NCBI GenBank assembly: GCA_036244855.1
Contig: BQKZ01008685.1
Coordinates: forward strand, 27,516-39,261
Origin: Temnopleurus reevesii
Lineage: Eukaryota; Echinodermata; Echinoidea; Temnopleuroida; Temnopleuridae
DNA length: 11,746 bases
Direction of reading: 5' to 3'
Positions within the stretch are counted from its first letter, which is position 1; each line of letters opens with the position of its first letter. Both the position numbers and the translations under genes were made by a program. This document shows, one piece after another, positions 1 to 7,357 of the stretch. The notes under the pieces were generated by a model, which searched no databases, was not told the origin of the DNA, and was given only the letters and a program-made list of their open reading frames with translations.

Positions 1-288
1 CAATATTTACAAATCTTCTCGTGTATCTTAGAGAGTGAGTGTGACTTCTCCAATTCGTGACTTGAAGACGTCTAAGGAAGACGATGAAATCACGAACTCG
101 GGCAGACCATTCCACGAACGGATGGTGTTCGGGAAAAAGGAATCCCCGAGTAGGGATGTTCTTGCCCTGGGGATGACAAATCGCTGACTCTGACCTCTAG
201 TCGCTGATGTGACTGGTATTAGCTGATTAGTCAAGTCTTTCCTAGTCATCACGAAATATCTAAATAACTTTATAAAGGATTTATTCAT
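1..288 (-). mobile_element. Non-LTR retrotransposon, C-terminal end of reverse transcriptase ORF (fragment)
   Basis: Read on the minus strand, 288 to 28 is an 86-residue open frame ending at a TAA. Its C-terminal half carries the run SFFPNTIRSWNGLP followed by SLDVFKSRI. This is the usual tail of the endonuclease/reverse-transcriptase protein of Jockey/CR1-type LINEs, where forms like YSFFPRTIRDWNxLP...LEVFKSRL are typical. An in-frame TAA lies directly upstream of the first Met, and no polymerase catalytic motif (YxDD) is present, so only the extreme 3' coding end remains, as expected for a 5'-truncated or broken LINE copy. The 3' UTR would run off the left edge of the window. It lies antisense to and upstream of the DMGDH exon at 416, probably inside an intron of that gene. 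The protein tail is recognised with good confidence; the clade is not resolved. Confidence 0.72.
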
Positions 289-415
289 TTCTTAACAAAA
301 AATTATGTTGTATAAAGGGCAATCTCAGTGGACAACCTATAAATGAATTCTCTCTGGCCATAACCATTAGTTTATCAATGAATAACCATTGACCTGTGAC
401 CTTTAACCTTTACAG

Positions 416-690
416 CTACGGTATCATCCATTCCGTCGGCATTGGGGAATACATCAAGGACTGGATCGTGAACGGGGAACCCCCCTACGACCTCATCGAG
501 ATGGACCCCGATCGCTACGGTGATTGGTGCACTTTCGAGTATCAGAAGAAGAAGATTAGAGAGTCGTACGGGTATAACAACGCCGTGGGTTACCCCAAGG
601 AGGAACGTTTCGCGGGACGACCTACGAAGAGGGTGTCTGGGGCGTACCAACTGATGAAGGATAGGGGTGCTGACTATGGCTTCCATTCAG
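416..690 (+). CDS. DMGDH: Dimethylglycine dehydrogenase, internal exon A (end of FAD-oxidase fold, start of FAO middle domain)
   Basis: This exon encodes about 92 residues of mitochondrial dimethylglycine dehydrogenase, the FAD enzyme that oxidises N,N-dimethylglycine to sarcosine and passes the one-carbon unit to tetrahydrofolate and the electrons to ETF. The acceptor is ...CTTTACAG at 408-415 and the donor is CAG|GTATTG at 690/691. One base is carried over, so the junction is phase 1. Diagnostic stretches are [56 protein letters not shown] and [12 protein letters not shown], which track vertebrate DMGDH closely. The [16 protein letters not shown] run distinguishes it from sarcosine dehydrogenase. 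The exon is markedly GC-richer than its flanks. The ATG at 396 lies inside the intron and is not a start codon: the true N-terminus, with the mitochondrial leader and FAD-binding GxGxxG, lies upstream of the window. Confidence 0.93.
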
Positions 691-1254
691 GTATTGAAAA
701 TTTTATTGTTGTGTTGATTAGATTTTGCTTGAAATATGAACAAGTAAATGATTAGAGTAGATAAGCAGATATTTATATAAATGTATATCAATATTTCATG
801 AAGGATATACGGTCAACTCTGTCTTAGTCAAATAATTGCAGAGGTCTTTTTTAAACCAAACCATGTCAAATATGTGTTATTTACCTCTTCTAAATAGAAT
901 TCCTAATCCGATCAAATGCTTGAATATGGTCACAAGATATGCAATTTCTTTTGTTCCAAAACAGATTTTTTAGAACTGAGGTACACTGTAATAATACCCT
1001 AAAATGCATTTTCACTTTTAACATTTGTATTTAGTGATAAATGTTTTACTTTTTTGTTTATTGATGAGGATGGCATTTTTCTTTTGCTGCAGTTAGGATG
1101 ATCATTTCATTTTCACTTCAAGGAACGTAGTTATTTTTCATATGAGTTTTGTCAGGTGATCATCGATGTCTACCTTTTTCAAATAACAACCATTTTAATA
1201 TCTAGAGCCCCAACATTAGTTTGAAATTTTTCTAATTGGTTTAATTTTTCACAG
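691..1254 (+). other. DMGDH intron between exon A and the exon B copies
   Basis: This is AT-rich intronic DNA with no convincing open frame or recognisable repeat. It begins with a GTATTG donor and ends with TTTAATTTTTCACAG. Its last ~50 bases, from about 1203 (an AGAGCCCCAACATTAG-like start and then a T-rich tract), recur in front of each later copy of exon B, so this intron tail is part of the duplicated unit. Confidence 0.7.
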
Positions 1255-1433
1255 GATGGGAGCAGCCGCATTGGTTTGCGCTAGAGGGAGATGAAGCAGG
1301 CTATAAGCCTAGCTTCCGTAGGACCAACTGGCACGGGCCCGTCGGTAGGGAATATGAGGCCGTCATGAACCGTGCTGGAATCATCGATCGGACGCCGTTC
1401 GCAATGTTTATCATCAAAGGCCATATTAGATGA
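1255..1433 (+). pseudogene. Decayed DMGDH exon B, copy 1
   Basis: After the ACAG acceptor the frame reads GWEQPHWFALEGDEAGYKPS and continues through SFRRTNWHGPVGREYEAVMN to IIDRTPFAMFIIKG. It then joins by deletion to HIR and a TGA at 1431-1433. Compared with the intact copy it has Leu-to-Arg and Lys-to-Met changes in the (D)LTPFAK stretch. It also lacks the last ~20 codons and the splice donor. The phase is compatible with exon A, so inclusion in a transcript would truncate the protein within the GcvT-like domain. Confidence 0.88.
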
Positions 1434-1485
1434 AAGATGAAGCCCCCATATTAATTAAAATTTCTTTTAATTTATTTTTCCATAG

Positions 1486-1615
1486 GGTGGGAGCAGCCCC
1501 ATTGGTTTGCTGGAATTATCCATCTGACGCTGTTCGCTAGGTTTGTCGTCAAAGGCCCTAATTCAAGTCGATTGATATAAATATCTCTTAGCTATCAACA
1601 GCCATATTATTTAAG
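1486..1615 (+). pseudogene. Decayed DMGDH exon B, copy 2 (large internal deletion)
   Basis: The acceptor CATAG at 1481-1485 is followed by GWEQPHWFA-coding sequence. About 115 bp are missing, joining HWFA directly to GIIHLTLFARFVVKGP, and the frame ends at a TAA (1578-1580). The 3' part matches the altered tail shared with copies 3 and 4. No donor is seen. Confidence 0.82.
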
Positions 1616-1674
1616 ACATCGATAGCTGACATGTTACTTAAATTGATTTTTAATTGGTTTTCTTCTTTTTCTAG

Positions 1675-1785
1675 GATGGGAGAAGCCACATTGGTTTGAT
1701 AAATATGTCGTCAAAGGCCCCGATGCATCTCAATGGATCGATTTAAATATTTCTTGGCTATCAACAGCTATATTAGATAGCATCT
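1675..1785 (+). pseudogene. Decayed DMGDH exon B, copy 3 (shortest)
   Basis: The acceptor TTTTTCTAG is followed by GWEKPHWFDK, then a deletion to YVVKGPDASQWIDL. The frame happens to stay open to a TAG at 1800-1802, but there is no donor and the 3' end is the shared decayed tail, so it is not a working exon. Confidence 0.8.
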
Positions 1786-1839
1786 GGAGCACCCAACATT
1801 AGTTCAATTTTTAAAATGTGTTTTTTAAATTTTTCATAG

Positions 1840-2055
1840 GATGGGAACAGCCCCATTGGTTTGCCCTAGGAGGAGATGAAGCTGCTTATAAGCCTAGCTT
1901 CCGTAGGGAACGTTGGAAGGGAATACGAGGCCGTCAGGAACTGCGCCGTTATCATTGATCTGACGCAGTTCGCTAAGGCCCCGATGTTGTCAAAGGCCCT
2001 GCTGCAACTCAATTGATTTAAATATTTCTTAGCTATCAACAGCCATACTTAAAAG
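1840..2055 (+). pseudogene. Decayed DMGDH exon B, copy 4 (frameshifted)
   Basis: The acceptor TTTTCATAG is followed by GWEQPHWFALGGDEAAYKPS-coding sequence. A deletion in the RRTNWHxPVGRE region shifts the frame, which ends at a TGA at 1956-1958. Beyond it the nucleotide match resumes (GAGGCCGTC, GATCTGACGC, GTCAAAGGCCC) and then passes into the shared altered tail. It is closer to full length than copies 2 and 3 but is not functional. Confidence 0.84.
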
Positions 2056-2102
2056 TTGAAGCCCCCACATTTATTTCAGTTTCTTTACAATTTTTTTCAT
2101 AG

Positions 2103-2323
2103 GATGGGAACAGCCCCATTGGTTTGCTCTAGAAGGAGATGAAGCCGGCTATAAGCCTAGCTTCCGAAGGACCAACTGGCACGCGCCCGTCGGCAGAGAA
2201 TATGAGGCCGTCATGAACCGCGCTGGAATCATCGATCTGACGCCGTTTGCCAAGTTTGTCGTCAAAGGCCCAGATGCCACTCAATTGATGGATGTTCTGC
2301 TAGCTAACAAGCTTCCTACTGCT
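2103..2323 (+). CDS. DMGDH: Dimethylglycine dehydrogenase, exon B (intact copy; FAO middle domain into GcvT-like domain)
   Basis: This is the only intact copy of the five-fold exon B array. The acceptor is TTTTTTTCATAG at 2091-2102 and the donor is GCT|GTAAGT at 2323/2324. It begins in phase 1, completing the Gly codon left by exon A, and ends in phase 0. The product reads GWEQPHWFALEGDEAGYKPS, then FRRTNWHAPVGREYEAVMNR and AGIIDLTPFAKFVVKGPDAT, ending in LANKLPTA. The counterpart in vertebrate DMGDH has the same W-x-x-PHWF, YxPSFRRTNW and DLSPFGKFxIKGxDA framework and opens the tetrahydrofolate-binding domain. The open frame runs on into the intron to 2476, but the strong GTAAGT donor marks the true end. 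Confidence 0.92.
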
Positions 2324-3390
2324 GTAAGTTTAATTAATTTGAAAGAAAAAGCTAAAGCAGAAATGAAATGCTATATCAGTGCCTTTTTAAATTTAGAAAT
2401 TACCAGTGGTGCAAATGTAAAATTTCATCAAATTAAAAAACTAGTGGCAGCATACCAGAATTTTTTTACAAAATGAATGGGATTTAGTAAAGAATAATGG
2501 CACATTTGCTCATTATAATCTCTGAAAAGAAAGCACTTACTTCTTGAAATTTTTTATTGAAGAACATCTATCCATCTATAACTTATAAAAACTAAAACAA
2601 AACTAACCCAATTAACCCATCATGTTTGAAAACATCATATTTGAAAACATACTGGGTTAGATATACAGAAAAATGTAGATGACCGAGAGAGCATACAATA
2701 ATCTACCTTGTAATGCATACATTTACAAAAGTTTGTTTGAATTTAAAATCTGAGGTACTGCTGTTGGTCCGATGCTTACACCAAAGATATACACAATTAT
2801 GACAATCATTATTACAGTTTAATCCTTTGACTGCTACCCAGTGTTGCTGGATATTGGAAAATTTGGTTGCATCCTCAATCTTATTTGGTTGTTTTATGCC
2901 TTTTAATTTCATATATCAAGGCAAGGCCATACTTTTCTTGTTCCAATAATATCATTTTGTTCTACAAATTAATAAAGAAGATTCTTTAGTTTCGGGGGAG
3001 AGAGTCAACATCATTTGCAGCAGCCTTATTTGCTTATGTTGTGGAGGCATGTTGGTGTAGTGGTTTGACTCTAGCCTTTCATTCAGAGGATCGTAGATTC
3101 AAATCTTACCCATGGCGTCAATTTGCTTTAGCAAGAAATTTATCCTCGTTGTGTTGCACTCAACCCAGGTGAGGTGAATGGTACTGGCAGGAATTTATTC
3201 CTTTAAATGCAATAGCGCCTACTTGGCAGCTACATGTATGCTATGGCTGGGTAATGATATTAGATCATTTGTCTCTCGCCTCTGAGATGGTGTGCTTGAA
3301 TGCTATATATTATTATTATGTTCAACCTTCTGCCTCCAAAGGGTTGAATTGATTTTATGTTACATTAATCATCTTTTTCAATCTTTCCAG
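2324..3390 (+). other. DMGDH intron B-C
   Basis: This intron runs from a consensus GTAAGT to TCTTTCCAG. Its first 150 bases stay open in the exon B frame but are AT-rich and do not resemble the enzyme. Around 2603-2660 an 8-bp inverted repeat (CTAACCCA/TGGGTTAG) encloses two near-identical 15-bp units (CATGTTTGAAAACAT, CATATTTGAAAACAT), a small hairpin of unknown meaning. The 3' third contains the SINE listed separately. I see nothing else. Confidence 0.6.
3041..3290 (+). mobile_element. tRNA-derived SINE inside intron B-C
   Basis: The left part has an RNA polymerase III promoter layout: an A-box-like TGGTGTAGTGG at 3053-3063 and a B-box-like GATTCAAATC at 3096-3105, 43 bp apart as in tRNA genes. 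A body containing GCACTCAACCCAGGTGAGGT and CTGGGTAATGATATTAGAT follows. The tRNA stems are too degraded for a working tRNA, and the fused non-tRNA body marks a SINE. A second, partial element with related body motifs lies at about 7685-7890. Family assignment is not possible without a repeat library. The exact right end and target duplications are not resolved. Confidence 0.62.
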
Positions 3391-3521
3391 GTTGGAGGCT
3401 GTGTCGTAGGTCACATGTTAACACCAAAGGGCAGGGTCTATGCAGAGATCACAATCACCAAGACAGCCGACAATGAATACTTCTGTGTCACCGGAGCAGG
3501 ATCAGAAATTCATGACCTCAG
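3391..3521 (+). CDS. DMGDH: Dimethylglycine dehydrogenase, exon C (GcvT-like domain)
   Basis: This exon is bounded by the acceptor ATCTTTCCAG (3381-3390) and the donor CTCAG|GTTTGT (3521/3522). It enters in phase 0 and leaves in phase 2. It encodes VGGCVVGHMLTPKGRVYAEI, then TITKTADNEYFCVTGAGSEI and HDLR. HMLTPKGRVYAE(L/I)T and (I/V)TGSGSE(L/I)HDLR are hallmark DMGDH sequences in the folate-binding aminomethyltransferase-like domain. No stop or frameshift is present. The exon sits about 100 bp downstream of the SINE. Confidence 0.93.
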
Positions 3522-4807
3522 GTTTGTTATTTTTTGTCTAAACTTTGTTCTTCTTTCATTTCTCGTTCTATTTTCTTGATGATGAAGCTGGTCAACAGAT
3601 AGCATGCTCTTTTGTTTTTTTACATTACATTCTGCCAATTACTGGTTTATAATATTGTTATTTTATCTATTTAGATTATTTATTTCTTCAATTTCATTTA
3701 TTTTCCACAACTTATCAAAAATATATAAGATAACACAACTTGCAAGTACAAATCAAGAGCAAAGCAATATAATGATTGCATGGATAGGGATAACAAAAAC
3801 GAAGCTCATCTTTGTTATTCCCTATGATATTGGAATATATTGAAACAGAATATTTATTTATTTGATTCATTTGTTAATTTTCATTTCTATATTTATCTAC
3901 CTGTGGTATTACTTTTTTGGAGTGGGATGGGTGGGGCTGGCCCTTTTTCTGCTTCGATGCCATTTTAAGGTAGTAGGGATCACTAATTTCACATCTAAAG
4001 TACATAACGAGATGTCCTGGGGCTCTAGAGCTTGCTGTTATTCAATACATTGATTTATTTTGTTGTTTTACCTAGATGGAGTGAATGTCATGAATTAATG
4101 TGTTACTTTTCTAAGAGACTAATTTTGAATGCAAGCCAATTCAAATCTTTCATTGGTTGGGGATTTTTCAAGCTTTTACCATTTTTTGATTTTGCTGGCT
4201 AACTTTTATCCATTTCCAAGGACTTATTCAAGCCAAATGAGGTTGTCTTGCTATGTGCTGCCTTTCTCTGTCTGTTAATTTCTGGATCTAGTAGATGGGG
4301 AACAATATAATGATAATGATAATAAATTAATATAAATTATTACTGTTGGGCTAAGAGTACTGTAATATTTTACAACTAGGTTACTTTGGGGGAAAAGTAA
4401 GACTTGAGATTTCTTTTGAACGTGGCGGAGTTTGAAATTGCTTGGATTGAAGGAAAATTGAATTTCAAGCTTCATCAACCTTTTGATTTTGTTCATTATA
4501 TGTTTTCCCCAGTGCAATGGAATTTAATTTGGCTTGGAAAAATCCTCAGTGCAGAGAGCTTTCTCCTCAGTAGAGGATGAAAACTAGCAAGCAAATTAAC
4601 TCATTCCACGTTTTCTTCGCGGCAATGAACATCCGTTGGCCTGTTTACTTCGCACTTTTGCACAGATTTCCCATACAAACATGTACACTCCCTTAATAAT
4701 GCAACACACCGGGGGTTTACAGGTGAACGCACAAAGAGTTAAAACAGATTCTTGGCAACAGTCTGAAACCAAATTGTATTTGTCATTTGTTTTGTTTACC
4801 CATTCAG
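3522..4807 (+). other. DMGDH intron C-D, no recognisable content
   Basis: About 1.3 kb of AT-rich sequence lies between the exon C donor and the TTTACCCATTCAG acceptor of exon D. Several short open frames occur (for example 3604-3843, 3862-4053 and 4275-4517 on the other strand). Their translations are Phe/Leu/Ile-rich low-complexity text with no domain, as expected from AT-rich intron. No repeat, RNA gene or transposon was recognised. Confidence 0.6.
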
Positions 4808-5025
4808 ATGGATGGAACAGAAGGCATTTGAGATGAAGATGAACGTAGAGTTCTCAAACGTCACAGAGGAGCAGGGAGTTCTTGGTCTCGCAGGGCCCAA
4901 GTCGAGAGACATCTTGGCAGCCGTGACGGACGATGATGTAAGCGAAGAAGGCTTTAAGTTCATGAAAGCTAAGGATATCGTGATTGGTGGTGTCCAATGC
5001 AAAGCCATTAGGATTACTTATTCAG
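4808..5025 (+). CDS. DMGDH: Dimethylglycine dehydrogenase, exon D (GcvT-like domain)
   Basis: The acceptor is TTTACCCATTCAG (ends 4807) and the donor is ATTCAG|GTAAGC (5025/5026). The first base completes the Arg codon split with exon C (phase 2) and the exon leaves in phase 1. It encodes (R)WMEQKAFEMKMNVEFSNVT, EEQGVLGLAGPKSRDILAAV, DDDVSEEGFKFMKAKDIVIG and QCKAIRITYSG. The VLGxAGPxxRxIL and AIRI(S/T)Y(S/T)G blocks are conserved in DMGDH and more widely in GcvT proteins, ending where the GELGWE motif of the next exon begins. The ATG at 4812 is internal, not a start. A mariner remnant begins only a few bases after the donor, and a near-identical second copy of this exon lies at 6490-6670. Confidence 0.93.
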
Positions 5026-5030
5026 GTAAG

Positions 5031-5695
5031 CAAAATAGATGAAACGTAGGTTCATCACTGTCAACATGACACCAAGGAACAATAAAAACAAATAGAAGCA
5101 TGCCATATCACCAACCCCAAGGATGGCGAAAGTTGTTCCTTCTGTTGGCAAGGTCCTTTTCTCTGTGATCTTTTGATTTTCTGCTGGTGAACTACCTCGA
5201 GAAGGGTTGTACTATCAATGGACCGACAATAATACTCTGACCTACGAAGGCTGCTTCGTGAGACCATCAAGACAAAGAGTCCTTGAATGATCACAAAAGG
5301 CGTCCTATTTCACCAGGACAATGTGCATTCATCAGTGGTTGCAATGGAATATTGAGCACTGTCCTGGAGAATTGTCCTGGGTTCAACTTAGTTCCACACT
5401 CACAGTATTCACCAGATCTAGCTTAATCAGACTTTCACCTCTTTCCAAACCTAAAAGATTATTTGGCTGGACAATGTTTTATTGCTGATGAGGAGGTCAT
5501 TGATGCTGTAGACTCCTACTTTGAGGACTAACACATGAACTTCTCCTGCAGTGGCATAGAGGCACTACGTCACCGTTGTAAGAAGTGTCTGGACTCACAA
5601 GGGGACGATATAGAAAAATAGAGCAATAAAATACTTCTGATTTTTACCATCTTTTGAAGGTTCAAAACTTTTCACTTGCCCCTCGAAGTCACAAA
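5031..5695 (+). mobile_element. Dead mariner-type transposon, C-terminal half of transposase
   Basis: Reading across frames on the + strand gives the ordered landmarks of a mariner DDE transposase. At 5038-5058 there is DET-stop-VHH (usually GDExWVHH, holding the first catalytic Asp). Pieces resembling SPTPRMxKVVPSVGKV and GELPREGLYY follow. At 5308-5322 FHQDN holds the second Asp, followed by VHSSVVAM. From 5406 comes YSPDLA-stop-SDFHLFPNLK with the third Asp, then LAGQCFIADEEVIDAVDSYF and a tail like RxKKCLDSQGDDIEK. At least two frame changes and several stops kill it. About 630 bp remain, so the N-terminal DNA-binding half is gone. CAAAACTTTTCACTTGCCCCTCG near 5663-5686 may be the right terminal repeat. 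It lies in sense orientation inside intron D-E. Confidence 0.85.
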
Positions 5696-5902
5696 AATAC
5701 AGTAAAAACTCTTCATATTTTGCATTTTGCAAAGAAACATTATTTAGCATTTTATCATAATTATCATATATATTTTTCTACTCTCCAGTTTAGCTTTAAA
5801 TCGTGTGGAAGTCTAATGAGTTCAATTTATCAGAAACAATCGTACTTAGTTCTTTTGCATCAAAGATGGTTGATGTTTTGGCACTATTTTCTCTTTGTGT
5901 AG

Positions 5903-6060
5903 GTGAGCTTGGATGGGAGTTATACCACTCAAGGTCGGACACTGCTGCTCTCTACCAGGCTCTTATCAAGGCTGGCGAGCCCCATGGACTTGCAGACTTT
6001 GGTCTTTACACAATGAATGTACTGAGAATAGAGAAGGGTTTCCGAGGTTGGGGATCGGAG
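5903..6060 (+). CDS. DMGDH: Dimethylglycine dehydrogenase, exon E (GcvT-like domain with GELGWE motif)
   Basis: The acceptor is TTTTCTCTTTGTGTAG (ends 5902) and the donor is GGAG|GTAAGA (6060/6061). It enters in phase 1 and leaves in phase 0, encoding 53 residues with the split Gly: GELGWELYHSRSDTAALYQA, LIKAGEPHGLADFGLYTMNV, LRIEKGFRGWGSE. ELGWE(L/I)Y, the FGxYxMNxLRxEK(G/A)FR block and the following W-G-x-E are conserved in vertebrate DMGDH, where the next residues begin NCDTNPLEAG. That next exon is not found in the window. Decayed tandem copies of this exon follow directly, and a second, diverged copy lies at 7358-7472. Confidence 0.93.
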
Positions 6061-6146
6061 GTAAGAAATTCATAAATGAATTCCTTTGTTGTTGGCAAAT
6101 GGTGCTGATTTTGCTGCTAAACAGGATTTAAATAGAAGGTTTAAAT

Positions 6147-6282
6147 GTAAGTTGTAACAGATCTGAGGTCTAAACTGCCAGCCTCTTATCAAGGCCGGCG
6201 AGCCTCACGGACTTGCAGACTTTGGTCTATACGCCATGAATGTACTGAGAATAGAGAAGGGTTTCCGAGGTTGGGGATCGGA
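6147..6282 (+). pseudogene. Decayed tandem copy of exon E (copy b)
   Basis: The 3' two-thirds is well preserved from CTCTTATCAAGG (6183) to GGATCGGAG and keeps the GTAAGAAATTC donor and flanking intron (6283 onward, about 90% like 6061 onward). It encodes LIKAGEPHGLADFGLYAMNV then LRIEKGFRGWGSE. The 5' third (from about 6147, GTAAGTTGTAACAGATCTGAGG) is a scrambled version of the GELGWELYH-coding end and has lost the acceptor. At GCCGGCGAGCCT it agrees with the second gene copy (7358-7472) rather than with the adjacent intact exon E. Confidence 0.82.
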
Positions 6283-6370
6283 GGTAAGAAATTCATAAAT
6301 TAATTCCTTTGTTGATGGCAAATGGCGCTGATTTTGCTGAAAAAAAAGGACTAAAATAGGAGGTTTTAAT

Positions 6371-6488
6371 GTAAGTTATACCAGATCCAAGGTCCAACGT
6401 TACAGCTGTCCTGTACCAAGCTCTTATCAAGGCCGGCGAGCCTCATGGACTTGCAGACTTTGGTCTTTACACAATGAATGTACTGAGG
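6371..6488 (+). pseudogene. Decayed or truncated tandem copy of exon E (copy c), ending at an assembly N
   Basis: This is the third tandem unit, 238 bp after copy b. Its 5' part (AAGTTATACCAGATCCAAGG) is a degraded match to the start of exon E without an acceptor. From about 6407 it matches well (CTGTACCAAGCTCTTATCAA onward) through ATGAATGTACTGAG, where the sequence stops at the N at 6489. Where comparable, its second half is identical to the copy at 7358-7472, apart from where each ends. Confidence 0.8.
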
Positions 6489-6489
6489 N
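6489..6489. other. Assembly join (single N)
   Basis: A lone ambiguous base lies between the middle of an exon E copy and the middle of an exon D copy (GTAGAGTTCTCAAAC, which is internal to exon D). Exon order runs backwards across it and neither exon is complete at the junction, so it reads as a contig join rather than a base-call problem. Confidence 0.85.
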
Positions 6490-6670
6490 GTAGAGTTCTC
6501 AAACGTCACAGAGGAGCAGGGAGTTCTAGGTCTTGCAGGGCCAAAGTCTAGAGACATCTTGGCAGCCGTGACGGACGATGATGTCAGTGAAGAAGGCTTC
6601 AAGTTCATGAAAGCAAAGGACATCGTGATAGGCGATGTCCAATGTAAAGCCATCAGGATTACTTATTCAG
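6490..6670 (+). CDS. DMGDH: Second copy of DMGDH exon D (5' truncated at assembly join)
   Basis: The sequence opens inside the exon at VEFSNVT and runs to an ATTCAG|GTGAAC donor. It encodes EEQGVLGLAGPKSRDILAAV, DDDVSEEGFKFMKAKDIVIG and DVQCKAIRITYSG. Against 4808-5025 I count about 14 differences over about 180 bases. Thirteen are silent and one changes Gly to Asp (VIGG to VIGD). That pattern means both copies evolved under purifying selection, so this is a functional exon of a paralogue or of a very divergent allele, not decay. Its intron lacks the mariner insertion found after the first copy. It joins in phase 1 to the exon E copy at 7358. Confidence 0.85.
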
Positions 6671-6707
6671 GTGAACAAAAGGAAGATGTTACAATAGACT
6701 CCCAGTT

Positions 6708-6983
6708 GATGAGTGCTGTCCAATCGAGACTGTTGTTGTATGCGCTTCTTATAATTTGTGCATTTCATTAGCTAATCAGAGGGCCCTTTCATGTGGATTT
6801 GCAGTTTATTGCAACTTTCTTCCAGCTCATGTTTTGGTTGTTAATGATGAGTGCTGTCCAATCAAAACTGTTGTATGCGCTTCTTCTAAAAAGTGCATAT
6901 CATTAGCCAATAAGAAGGCTCCTTTCATTTGGATTTGCAGTTTATTGGAACTTTCTTCCAGTTTATGTTTTGGTTGTTAATGA
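6708..6983. repeat. 138-bp tandem duplication (two units)
   Basis: Two direct copies starting GATGAGTGCTGTCCAATC at 6708 and at 6846, period 138 bp, follow one another without a spacer. Both contain GTATGCGCTTCTT, CATTAGC(T/C)AAT, GGATTTGCAGTTTATTG and ACTTTCTTCCAG, and end in TTTTGGTTGTTAATGA. They lie inside the intron between the second copies of exons D and E. Frames spanning it are not coding. Confidence 0.85.
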
Positions 6984-7357
6984 CCTAAGTGGAAAAGAAA
7001 GATTGCAGTTTTCCAATTATTGCACTTCGAATAATGTTTGTTCCTATTCACATATCCGTTAACTGCAATGACAAATGTCATTACGTTTGTGTATATATGA
7101 GATTTTGCTGTATCAAAGGGAGTTACTTTAACAGTTAAAGTACCAAAGATTGTTAATGTTCTGAGAGTCCGCGGGGTGTATTCAGGTTCCAAGTTTATGA
7201 CTGATAGGAGACACCTTTTCTCTCTAAAGCCAAGCTTGGATGGGACTATGCTATGCAAGATCCAACAGTCATTATTATACATGTACTTGAAGCACCTCAT
7301 CTATTCAAATTCTTATCCCGTGAAAAATTGATAATATCGGACTATTTCGCTCAATAG
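6984..7357 (+). other. Remainder of second-copy intron D-E
   Basis: This is AT-rich intron with no recognised element, ending in ATTTCGCTCAATAG, a usable acceptor. It is not obviously alignable with the first-copy intron (5026-5902), most of which is mariner. Confidence 0.5.

Larger units (their letters stand above)
1203..2323 (+). repeat. Tandem array of five exon-B copies (four decayed, last intact)
   Basis: The same module occurs five times in direct orientation: a T-rich intron tail beginning AGCCCC(A/C)ACATTAG-like, an acceptor (ACAG, ATAG, CTAG, ATAG, ATAG), then exon B sequence beginning GATGGGA(G/A)CAGCC. Acceptor-to-acceptor distances are 231, 189, 165 and 263 bp (exon starts 1255, 1486, 1675, 1840, 2103). 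The first four copies have deletions, stops or frameshifts and no usable GT donor. Copies 2-4 share the same altered 3' end (TTAAATATTTCTT(A/G)GCTATCAACAGC in place of the intact coding end), which indicates that an already decayed copy was amplified. Only the fifth copy is intact. Confidence 0.9.

Noticed and set aside
396..398. ATG as a translation start for DMGDH
   Set aside because: It lies in the intron upstream of the acceptor at 415, and the family has several hundred residues before this point.
375..686. Minus-strand 103-codon ORF
   Set aside because: It is the antisense shadow of DMGDH exon A, which has strong protein similarity and matching splice sites.
1255..2102. Mutually exclusive alternative exons (Dscam-like)
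   Set aside because: The four upstream exon B copies have stops, frameshifts and deletions and lack donors, so they cannot act as interchangeable cassettes.
1203..2102. CRISPR-like array
   Set aside because: Repeats are long, exon-derived, unequal in spacing and in an intron of an animal gene.
2324..2476. Coding extension of exon B to 2476
   Set aside because: The open frame after the GTAAGT donor is AT-rich, and the next family residues (VGG..HMLTPKG) are found in exon C with matching phase.
3051..3110. Functional tRNA gene
   Set aside because: A- and B-box-like sequences are present, but the stems do not pair properly and the sequence continues into a SINE body.
3604..4053. Two hydrophobic + strand ORFs (possible membrane peptides)
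   Set aside because: Their composition is what AT-rich intron gives by chance. There is no start context, splice structure or domain.
4796..5008. Minus-strand ORF, with a near-identical one at 6366-6653
   Set aside because: Both are antisense shadows of the two exon D copies. Their similarity to each other only reflects the exon duplication.
416..6060. Sarcosine dehydrogenase (SARDH) instead of DMGDH
   Set aside because: The [22 protein letters not shown] and HMLTPKGRVYAE stretches match the DMGDH side of the family. SARDH differs strongly in all three.
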